Of a stretch of 36,493 bases of DNA, positions 24,084 through 35,100 are shown in pieces. Numbering within the stretch: the first letter of the stretch is position 1; every line of letters begins with the position of its first letter. The DNA is from Sphacelaria rigidula (lineage: Eukaryota; Phaeophyceae; Sphacelariales): positions 1 through 36,493 of the forward strand of contig CAXNAA020000017.1 of NCBI GenBank assembly GCA_964200075.2, written 5' to 3'. Position numbers and translations under genes: made by a program. The notes beneath the pieces are model-generated. The model searched no databases. It had not been told where the DNA came from and was given only the letters and a program-made list of their open reading frames with translations.

Positions 24084-26127
24084 CAGTTTATTATTATTAT
24101 TATTTTTTCCGCACATTAGTCCGATCTCGCGAACCCGTGGTCACAGACGGCAGTAGTAGTGGTATAATAGTGTACTTTCATGAAATCCGACAGGATTCGT
24201 CAGAACGAACGGCAAACGTGGCGTAGTGTTGGCAGAGAGATGGCGGCCACGAGACTAATCGTGTACAGTTACGTAGCATTCGTTCAGCACTTGTATGCGA
24301 CATTCTAGATTGCCGTCGTGGGCGTCTCTCTGTGCTGATATGCTGCAGGGTCTTGGAGCGAATATCGCGTTACGGCAATGAATGAAGCGAGGATATAAAT
24401 GTCTGATCATCTCCAAGACAATCTGTACCAGCCTGGTTTGTGCACGGCCATCCGCTGCGTCATGTGGAGGTTAAGCGACGCATCCAGCGTGCAACAATCT
24501 TTTCGTGAGATTGAGAGTAGAGAATACGATTGAGACTGAACAGCGGTCAATCAGTGAATTAATCGTTTGAGTTCCGAAATGCCCCTACACGAGGCCCGAT
24601 ATGCTTTCTGTAGTGTTGATAGCTTGCCACCAAGACCCTTGATACCGGTGAGTAGGGTATCGCCGTGTATAGCTGTAAGCACACGCCAGTGATGTAGTCA
24701 AAGAAAATCAAACACGGAATGGAAAATTGGTGATGTTGAAGCGGATGATCAAAGCCACTTTCGATCCGTGCTCTACTCTCGATCTCACCAAAACGTTGTC
24801 GTGCGAGGGTTGAATGGTACGCATTGTACGGATAGTCGTGTCCTTCCTTGTTCATGTTCATCACTCACACATTTGCATCCGAAAGTACCGGAAACACACC
24901 CAGGTGTGTGACAAACCTACACTTGCTTGAATGAAACGCCCTTCAACCATTATTGCTGGTCGCAAAGTCCACCATGATGAAGATACGTTGCACCCGCGGC
25001 TCCGGCCGAGAACGATGACGCTTTTTCCCGTTTCTTGACGGCTTGATTGTATGGTCTTGACTCTATAGTTCTACCTTCGCAAAAACCTCGTAGCAATACC
25101 CAAGGGTAAAAACAAAAATCGCCCAGGACCGCAACATAATTTTCTTATTTCCGGCGCTCCAGGGGGTATACTGAATCCTATATATAGCTAAGCCCAGACT
25201 GATTCCTACATAAAACGAGTTTCTTGATACTGGAGTGTTGATAGCGACTTTCTTGAACTGAGTGTAGGTGAATCGAGTCACTTGAGTTTAGACAGGTACG
25301 TTATTTCAACTGAGTATAGGTGAACCGCGGCATTTGATTTTAGATTACCTGAGGCAAGTTGAACTGAGTATAGATCAACGGAGTTGCTTGATTTTAGAAC
25401 GAGGAAATTTGCTTGAACTAAGTATAGGTAACAAGTTAACTTGATTTGAAAATAAGGTAGGTTACTTGAACTGAGAGTAGGTAAACCAAATCACTTGATT
25501 TTAGAAGAACTTAAGCGAGTTACTTGGACTGAGTATAGATGAACGAACCAAGTCACTTCATATCGCTCAAGGTACCGAATTCTTGTCAATTGAATAACTC
25601 TTGTCTGTTACTGTGTAGTGTAAATGCACTCAGTTCCTTCGCTTGGACCACTACACAGAGCCATATACTACCACCATTGTTGTACGATAGACGTACCTTC
25701 AATAATTATTGTCAGGACAGAAGGACCAACTCAACAAGCAAGTGTGAAAAAAGTGAACAAGTGTGTATGCCATGTATGTGATGTTTACAGCGCGCGGAGA
25801 ACGGGGCAGAAGTGTATTTCCGGAGGATCACTTTGATTACTCTCAACTTCGACGATTTCCTGGAGCGTCTCTGTGCACACGCCCAGACCTGCTGCCTTCG
25901 CCAGTCTTGTCTAAGAGTGACGAAGAGGTGAGGAATTCCGGCGAGTCATGATCTTCAATATTCCGAGCCCAATCTGTCGGTGACAGGTCTGAGAAGGCCG
26001 AACGTCGACGAAGGGCATTTTATAGAACATGAATCTTCTTGCTTTTTAGTACTTCACAACGCTTTACACAACAGTAGTAAGTTGTAGTGAACATTGCCAC
26101 ACCCAGAAGTGCATTCGTGCATAGTCG
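24084..26127. other. Intergenic region with a minisatellite
   Basis: About 2 kb between the TPR-like gene and the large PDZ/A9 gene. It holds a short TTA run at about 24088-24103 just after the stop codon, a 101-codon minus-strand open frame at 24864-24559 with no recognisable family, and the tandem array at 25252-25565. It probably includes the promoter of the downstream gene. Confidence 0.5.
25252..25565. repeat. Tandem minisatellite, about 53-bp unit, six copies
   Basis: Units start near 25252, 25304, 25358, 25412, 25465 and 25523, so the period is 52-58 bases. Each opens with a variant of CTTGAACTGAGTATAGGTGAA and about 20 bases later carries (A/T)(C/T)TTGATTTTAGA, then a more variable spacer. 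Copies are diverged, so the array is not recent. A further degraded unit may precede 25252. Confidence 0.85.
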
Positions 26128-29100
26128 ATGGCGGACGCCAACGCGAACGCTTCAGCCTCAGAAGATGCCAAGTGTAGGAAAGAAGACCAGCAGGAGGGGG
26201 GAACGGAGATCGAAGAACAACAGGAAGCAGTAGCATCATCGGACGAGGTCGCTTCGAGCATGTCTAGTGAGGAGTCGGATGATGAGGTGTCTCTACTTGA
26301 GGTGGACGAGAGCAGCCTGGCAACGGCCATGGAGAATGCTGGCATCTCCATCAAGGTGTGCAATGTAGGCCCTTTGTGTCCAGAGTATACTGACGACTTG
26401 TGCATGTGTTTTGGAGACCATATTGGAATCATAATCGTATGTTTGTAGAAATGAAGTGATCGCAGAAGTTGTTGACTTCGGCGCAGGAAGCTTTGTTCCG
26501 ACACCTCTTCGACATCTAAGTAGAAGACCCTGTAGTATGTCAAGGACAGGATACAGACAGTACAAGGGTCGCCCGGGTGGCTCAGTTGGTAACCTCGACT
26601 CGATTCAACGGTTGGGTCGTGGGTTCAACTCTCGGAGCGATCTGGGATTTTTCGCACACCATGCCCAAGAGTGAAAAGCGACTGTGTCGTAGGTACATAA
26701 AAGTCGACTCAACGGTAAAAAAGGAAGGCAAGCACCGTAGAAGGACGGTGGAGTACTGAAAAAAAAAGAACTGTGTTGACCTTCCTCCCGTGTGTCCCCG
26801 GCTGGTGCGCCCACATATACCGAAAGGTGTAGACCGGCGATCAGGACAGATGGGACGACAACACAACACACACGCACACACAGGAGCAGGCGATACAGCC
26901 GCAGTGCCTGCTCCAATTGCTTTTGTGAAACCATCCCTTCCTTGTGGCGCTATATGTGTGCTGTTAATCAGGAGGTTGATGCAGAGAGCGGTGCTTTTGA
27001 AGTGGTGGTCTTGAGCGAAGATGTGAGTACATTTCTTATCTTAGCTCCTGAGGGCGAGTATCTTGGGGCCAAGGTCCAAGGATTCATCCCGAGAGAAGAC
27101 GGGGGATTGAGCGCACTGGAAATGCATGGGCAGGTGGGCTTTGGCGGGGGGGGGGGGGATTCATGAGGCTGTCGATTGATTGTGTTCTGAAAACACTCCT
27201 GTGTTTCCGTGGAGCGATAGTACCGTCTGTAAAGCTCATCTGCGAATGATGTGAATGGTGAAGGGCTTCCTCTTGTCGAAGATGATCACCCCCTTTTTTT
27301 TTAATAAATCACTTTTGGAAAAAAACACCTGTGATTGGGCGCTGCGATACCACCCCCACCCCCCCCCCCCCCCCCCCCCCACCCACACGGCCACCCAAAC
27401 ACCCACCAACACACGCNNNNNNNNNNTTTTTGAAGTTTTTCCCCCCCTTTTTTTTTAAAAAAACCCTTTTGGAAAAAAACCCCTTTGGGTGGGGGCCGCC
27501 ATCCCCCCCCCCCCCCCCCCCCCCCTCCCCATGAAAAAAAAGTGCCTCAAAATCACTGATGCGAATGTGATTTCCAGGAAATGAAACAACAGCTCTTGAA
27601 ATCATTTTTGTTGAAGTGATTTTGTGTACACCTCGAGCGGAAACATGAATGTCATATCGACGACGGCACATGCAAAGGCTGGACGCACAACCCAACACGA
27701 TCAAACGTGAAATTGAGGAACGCATTGCCTCCGCACACCAGAAACACCAAGCTTGAGCCGTAGCTGCTCATAAGCTGAGCATTTTGTGCCTGACCTTGCT
27801 GAAATCCGTTGAGGATTCAACGAGAAATGATGATCTGTGTGAAACGCGCGCACAGCGCACGCACACAGTGGGTCAGCGATGGCACGTTTTCCGTTGTAAC
27901 TTGACCCTGACGCAGCTACCGTTCCTCGATACAGAACGGATTTCCGTCAAACAAAGGCTGCTGTGTGTGGATGGACATGAGCTACCGCTAGAGCTAATGC
28001 GCGTGAGTGTTGTTTATCCATGCGTGATTTTTGTGTTACCTTGTTTTAACCCGTCTGAAGCAGTACAGGGATGTTGGACTGACAACCACTGCCAGAACCA
28101 CCGCATATCTGATACTCTGCAGATCTTAGCTTCGATCTGGACAGAAAATGCTTCTCTATAAGACTCAAACTGGTCGTTGTGGGGGCAATCATTGTTTAAC
28201 AATGTTTTTTTTCAAGGTGATGATCATCTTCGAGAAGAACTCGCCTGTAAGAACTGTAATACGACGTCGGTGCGATATCATCTTATCTGTACTTTGTCGA
28301 TGGATGAGTACAGTACAGAGAGAAAAGGCTCGTATTTCTTGAGGCCCAGCCTCTGAAACAACATGAATCAATGAATGAAAAACTCCCGTGTTGATCCCAC
28401 TACTGTGTGAACCCGGCTGTTGCGCCCACATATACCGAAGAGTGTACACTGGCGTCCAGAATAGATGGGATTGCAACACACACTCGCACACACAACATTC
28501 CGATAACTATGCTGCTGACTTGAGAACTTGCGGCGTTTTCTCTGTTTTTCGTTGCGGGGAATAAAAAGCCGACTGATTTTGTCACATGATGGTGTGGACC
28601 CACCTGCTATACTCCGCATTCCATCTCCAGCGTTAGTCACAACTCACAACAGAAGTAACCCAAGCATCCGGAGTATAGATCATGAGCACGCCCCATCCCC
28701 CCCCCCCAAACAGCAAGATCACCATCTACAGTGCGTAGCAGTCGTGTGTGCGCAGTATTGGGGTCGTGCACGTCTAAATACATGAGACCAGGAGTAGTGT
28801 TGAATTCCGGGGGAGGGCAAAACGTTAGCGTGTTCCTTCCCTTCAACGTCAACGCTTCGACCGCCAGCAGGGCGGGTCATCCGTTTATGTTGAAGGTATG
28901 ACTTCCACTCGAAGAATACGCTGGATCCGCATGAGTCACCTTGGCAACGAAAATTGTCAAGCATTGGAGGAACGTGACACGATTTCCCCTTAAAAAATCA
29001 ACTCCTTACTCTAACTGCACTGTGCTGTCATCTTCCATGCATCTTGTATGAAGGAACAAATTATAGACAACCGAATCCAACCTGCATCTACGAGTAAGTT

Positions 29101-32100
29101 GATCCTGTTGACAGTCGTATGTCACACCAGCGTTCCGCACGAAATGATAGGTAGACGGTAAGATGGTGTTATTGCGATCGCCTCTGACGCGGAGCAGAAC
29201 TACGGACCTTCGTATGCAAACACTTCAAAAAATCATCCCCATGTCCTGTTGTCTGAGTTCAACCTCGACAAGGATGAATTGCCTATATTGATATAGATGT
29301 CGTCATTCACCCATAGATGTGGAACTGTTTGACACCTGAGCACACTGCAATGATCCTTGTGAAACATATTTTCAATGGCTGCTGGTCTGCGATAGTGTCA
29401 TGGCACTCTACTGGCTGCCCCCCTCCCCCTCCCCATGTTCACATCCACGGTAAGTTATCTGGGCATTGTTTCCTAAACTTCATGTACGTCTCCTCCATTG
29501 CACTCTCCGCGTGCTCACAATAATGCCGTATATCCAGCTTGTCGAGGGCGACGTGCTCACCCACCTCAACGGTCAAAACGCCCGCGAGATGAACTTTTCG
29601 GACGTACTCAAGGCCTGCAGAAGCCCTGAGCGCGGGGGGCTGCCTCGACCCCTGACTATGAGATTTGCCAGGTGAGGAATGATGGAGGTTTGGGGCCTGA
29701 TAACACACGTGGTAATTGAAAATATTCCAAAATGTTGCCCACTACTGAACTGTTTTTCACTTTTCGGGTTGAACCTTGTGGTGATTCTTGGTAGCAGATG
29801 GCACCTACACAAGGAAGGCCGTAGCTACGCATATACCGCGCGTCATCGCGTCCGTGTATTACCCACGACCAGCAGCATGTTTCCGTCTCTGTACAGTAAA
29901 GCAGTAGCGGTGACCGCGCCAACAGTACATTCGGTCATGCGTGTCAGAAAATGTCACCTCACACAACAGAACCGTGCATGGAAGAAAAATGTGTTCACTT
30001 TCCACCCCAAATCATATAAAAAAAATGCTGCACGCCCATTGGCTGAAAAAGGCGAGTTTCACATCGCCCCTGCTGAGTGCTGATGTCCATTCTCCGTCCA
30101 TCTTCGCTCACAGGGCCACCCCCCAAAATCCCAGATGAGACTGTCAGCGGATGAAATATCGGAACAGAAACCACGGGTGTTCACAGCGTCAATAGCTTCC
30201 CACAGGCACCGCTGACACCCCACCACACCGCGCTGTACCGTTCCGCAGGGTGGGTTCGCTCCTACCACTGTCCCCCTCTCTACCAGGATCAGCCGCAACA
30301 AGAGCCGCCGCTGTTGACAGCGGTGGGGCGGGTGAAAACGATGACGAGAAATCAGACGAAGGAAACAGCAACGGCGGCGCAGGCGGTGCTTCGTCGCTTC
30401 TCGAGGATCTCATGGGGGGCCTAAGCTTGACAGGATTCGGAGCTTCTGAACCCAACGAGGCGGTGAGTGTGGAGAGAGTTGCGAGATTTTTTTTACATTT
30501 TGACGGCTTTGCAAGAGTCCTGTACCAACTACGGATATGCAACTTTGGAGCACTGTGGGAGGCGGTTCGGGAGCGTTCGTTGCTTTTCCCCGGAGTATCT
30601 GTTTTTTTTCGGCGCTGCACAGGCCATGGCTGCTTGGTTGTCCCATGTGTTTCACAGGACGCACTTTTTGTGTATCTAGAGTATAAAAATTGGCCACATC
30701 GGCGGTGAAACCTTTGACGCTACCAGCTGGTGGTGTTAGCTGTAGCTTTCCGCCCCCCTTTTTGCTTCTTGCGGAGGTAGAACCGCTTGCGCCCCTGCTA
30801 TCGAAGTCTGTGCTGACAAGTAATTATTGAAGCGATTGCCCCGTTCCATCCGCACCTGCTTGCTACTTTGAATCGGCTTCGGTCCGCCCTCCCTGGTCTT
30901 GTCTACGACAGGCTGCGCGCGAAGGCGGGGAAGCGAGACGACTACAAGTCCCGGGAATGGCTCACATCAAGGTATGCGTAGAGTCATGATCGAGGTAATT
31001 GGCCATAACTTACTCAGCTAAGGGAAAGTATTATATCACATCTTGACGCGGTCACGCTATGAAGATATTTCATGCACCTTCCCGTTGTTACCCCGACCGG
31101 TCTATTCGGCAGCGGTGAATCGAGTCTTCGGGGGGTACTCCCGGCGATACTTGTGTTCGATTACCTGCGCCGTGCTAAACTGCCGAGCGGCAAGAGTGAC
31201 GTGCCACACGACAAACGTATCCTTTGAGGTTATCAAAATCACCATGCCTCGACTGAGGGTAATATTTCGCGCGTTGGGACTGGCACAACGCGCACACACA
31301 CGTATAGCTGTGTGTGATGAGGAGTGTTCAGGCTATCACCATGTCCGTCGAAACACGGCGATCTCCACCGTTTACACGCAACCGCAATGATTATCGAACC
31401 AACACCCCCCACACGACGGAAAACACACAGGACGTATTTCGTACAGAGCTCCAGGCTCAGGGAATACTCGGCGTTCTGGAAGGCGGCGCGGGCGGCGACG
31501 AGAATGTAAGCGAACGCGCAGGCGCTGGTGACGGCGACGACCACCGCGGACTCGCTCGAACGCCTTCGGCTGGGGAAAGTCTTTTTCTGCACGTGCTCCG
31601 CAAACTGGAAAGTATTGACGTGCTCGGCGAGGGCGATGTGCCGGACGAGACCGCAGGCGATGATGCTAACGCTGTAGCCGACAACGGCGGCGCCGGCGCC
31701 GGCAGCGGCGGCTTAGCGATCGAGGGTGCTGACGCGTGTGATTCTAACGCGGTAGTGTCGGGCTTCAGCCCTCGAGCGGCCGGCGTCGGTTCATCGTTCG
31801 CAGGGGTTGGTGCAAAGCTCCGATCAAAGTTCCGAAAACCGAGTGCGTTTGGAATACCATCAATACCATCGACACCTCTCGGGCGAGGGGGGGTATGGGG
31901 TAGCTCTGGGTCAGGAGGCGTGGATGATGCTTCTGCGGGTGATACCACGACTTCTGCGACCGGAGCGGGGGGGAGCGCGGGAGTGGACGGGGGTGGAAAG
32001 GCGTTCGTTGAGGGGGCTTCGAAAGCGCTTGCCGTGAACAGGGACCGCGTGATGAGTTGGATGAAGGAGCGGCGACCCAAGGACCTGTCTCCCAGAGCGA

Positions 32101-35100
32101 CGTCGCGACGAGGTACGAGCTTTGGGTTGACCGTGGTGGGAACTGCCCGGTCGAGGAAAAAAAAAGAGACTGGAAGCTTCTTGGTACCGTTGTATGATGG
32201 AGCCATTACTCCAGGCATAAATCATGAACACGCTCTCTACCGTTTTTTTGCTGCTTCATTTGGTACCACCTCGCTGACTTGGGCAAGATTCTCATAAAAA
32301 ATAATGCGGCACCCGTTTGTAAACACACTCGCAACATACACAATCGTTGTTGTGTATCTCACTCGTTCAAACTGTTTGCACCGTTTCCCCGCACCTATCC
32401 TATCTTATCCTATCCCATATCACCCTATCCCGTCCCACCCCGTGCATGTGCAGCCGAAGAGGAATCCAAGCAGGAGTTTCGACGCGCGATGCGCCGCCTT
32501 TACCTCGATGCCCCCGATCCCGCCATCCACACATGCATGGTGGTCGCGCGGGCGAGAGAGCAGACGACGCCTACAGCTCTGGAAGCGCCAACCGGCGCGG
32601 CAGCGACGCCAACGGCAACCGCTACGGCGACGGCCCCCGCACTAAAGCCGGCGAGGTCGGAGGGAGCCCGCGTTATCGGAACGGGCGGCGACAGCAAGTT
32701 TGCGAAGGTGGGTATGAAAGTGACGGGTGTACAGTCGGGACATACTGAAGAAGAGGCCACCGCTCAGTCTTCACTGCGTTTTTCTGGCGTAGGCGAACAC
32801 TGTCATGAATCTCTGCACAAGAATATCAAAGTATTGAGGTGAATCCGTACTCGAGTTTCCAGAGGAAAACCCCTTCAGTCAGTGCTGCAAGAGCCTTCCA
32901 CCTCACGCGCGGGTACACCTGTTCTGGAGGAGTGCGTGCGCATCGCTCAGGGTGTCGGCGCCTGACCCCGGCTGCGAAGGTTCCCTTGCTATCCCGCTCA
33001 TCATCCTCCTATATCCAGCGCAAATCACTCGACTTTCCGCTCTGCCGACAGCACGCGGATTCGATTTTCACCCGTGGCCAATCGCCACCACCACCTGTCA
33101 GGCCGATTACCGTCTTGATTATTCGGAGGTTTTTGCTTCTTCTTTTTTTTCGACTGTCTGTGCAACAAATACAGCTATCGTGGTTCCGGTCATCCGACGG
33201 CGGGGGCTTCGCGGAAATCGAGGGCGTCGACGGGCCTTTTTACCAGCCCAGCGCCGACGATATCGGCACGCACATTTGCATCAAGTGCACGCTGACCGAG
33301 GCAGCTCTGTCGCCCGCCGTGGAGAAGGGAGGCCGTGGTAGATCGCGCGCTGCGAAAGGTGGAGAGGGAGAGCGCGGAGGGCGGGGCATGCCGCCCAGCC
33401 CGACCCGGCATCAGGTCCCAGAGGTGGCCTTTGCGGAGGTGAGCTAGACTTGACGCAGACACACGTCCAAGTATATACTGATTGTCCCTCTCACCTGTAC
33501 GTCATGTTTTCATCCCGTTTTTTTAGTGACCTACCTAGCTGCTTTGGAGTGCACGGTCATACGGCGAATGTTCTCCAGGAATCTGTGTGAAGTATTGTTC
33601 TCATCTGTCAGAAGTCATGAGAAGCCGGTTCTACCTTCTGCCTAGGGTAGCTCGTTCGTTGAGATGACACCCAAGCCTTCGAGGATGGATTTCAGGTCAG
33701 ACGAGGAAATCCGTCGATTCTCCAAAGAGTGGCTAGATCCCCCCACATGATGCACGAGTGGAAGGCTTGAATGAGCGGACGAACCAAGGATACTCGCAAG
33801 TCTAGCAGGTGATGCTGCACGACTCCGTTGTTCACCTTGTCGGGCTTTGTCTTGATGATTGATTTCCATGTAGATTTATTCACTATTGATTCCCATATTG
33901 TTCGCACCTTGTTGTTATACTGATTCGCGAGTGATGTCACGAACGCGCTGCCTACCCCACCGCCGCTAGGTCGGTCCAATTATACTCGCACCCGAGGTAG
34001 GAGCGGAAGTGGAACAGCTGCTGTCGGGAGACAACCCCGCCGTTTTCCGGGGGCTTGTACGAAGGGACACTCCGGGGGAGACAGTTCGCGTGCGCGTGGA
34101 GGTGTGGCCAACGGAGGTGAGATCCTTGTTGTGCTCGAAAATCTGGTGGGAAATTCTGCGTAAACTGGTGGTACTCTGAAACGCTAGCGCGTAGGGTGAG
34201 TTCTCTCCTCTTCAGCTGATTGCGTCAAGATACCGCGCGGGATATTTACCCAGGTTCCATGCTTCTTCGCAGATGCTACGACCCGGCGGTTCTATACCCC
34301 GATAATATAAATATGTCCAACCGGCCGATCAATACCCAACACCAACCAAATGAAAATCAGGTTCGTGTCTTGGCGGACCCTGCTGAGCTTGCCCCGAGGG
34401 GGGTAGACGAGGCGGCGACAGAGCAAATTACGGGAGCGATGCCAGCCGGAGGAGGAGGAGGAGTCGACCAGGAGACGAGCGCCGAAAATGCTGCAGGACG
34501 CGACAGTGCCAGCGCCGTTGTTGACATTGGCGAAGAAGGACTACCGTTAAAAGATGAGACAGCGGAAATAGCAGCAGCAGCTGTCGACGGATTCGTTGTG
34601 GTCGACGGGGAAGACGTGGTGGCAGGAGTGGTAGGGGGTCCTGGGGAGGAAGGAAACGCTGGCGAGGAAAAGGACGGCGTTTCCTGCGGCGATGATTGCG
34701 ACGAGGAGGCGAGGGTACTGGTCGGTGGGCGATATGAGTCTGGTGTACTGGTGGCGCTCGACCCGGCCCGGCCGGCTGTTCTGAAGCTCACGTTCGGGCA
34801 AGAAGGAGGAGGTGGTGGTGAGCAGCAAGGGCCGACTGCGATCGTGCTGCGGGCGACGGACAGGTGAATGTTTTCTCTTGCTTGTTGTTGGGGGTGGTAC
34901 CGGAGATGGTTAACGGGTAGAAGGCAGGGGAATCGACGTTGGCGGGAGAGGTGCCGTGCAGTCGTGTTGTTTTTCTCTCGTGTCGGTGGGGACTCTTTTT
35001 CGGTAGCCACGTGCGTGTATCAAGTGCTAGCGAACCACACGCAGATCCGCAAGGGTCGAGGTGTGGTTTGTCGTTGAATTTCTATTTGAGTGTGTCCCTC

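Larger units (their letters stand above)
26972..29671 (+). other. Exons coding PDZ-like segments of the large gene
   Basis: Exons 26972-27133 and 27916-28002 join in phase 0 as FEVVVLSEDVSTFLILAPEG, then GAKVQGFIPREDGGLSALE, then ISVKQRLLCVDGHELPLEL, the strand order and G-D/V-L-x-V-(N/D)-G turn of a PDZ domain. Exon 29538-29671 gives EGDVLTHLNGQNAREM, then VLKACRS, then RPLTMRF, which is the second half of another PDZ domain. PDZ domains bind C-terminal peptides of partner proteins. The first half of the second PDZ and the helix of the first are not located, so one or two small exons are probably missed in 28003-29537. Confidence 0.55.

Noticed and set aside
26566-26650. A functional tRNA gene
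   Set aside because: A and B boxes are present, but I could not fold a proper acceptor stem and anticodon arm, and the sequence continues into a repeat body found elsewhere. A SINE head explains it better.
30823-30971. A plus-strand reading with HPHLLATLNRLRSALPGLVY and YKSREWLTS that looked domain-like
   Set aside because: Its frame does not match the phase-0 end of the preceding exon, and in that frame the next exon (31431 on) loses its long open reading. The other frame (exon 30912-30971) is phase-consistent on both sides.
31457-32218. 253-codon minus-strand open frame
   Set aside because: It is antisense to exon 31431-32112, which is open, phase-consistent with its neighbours and bordered by good splice sites. 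Pro/Ser-rich antisense frames are expected opposite Gly/Ala-rich coding sequence.
34357-35010. 217-codon minus-strand open frame
   Set aside because: Antisense shadow of exon 34361-34863. Its composition is Pro/Ser/Thr repeats mirrored from acidic and Gly-rich codons.
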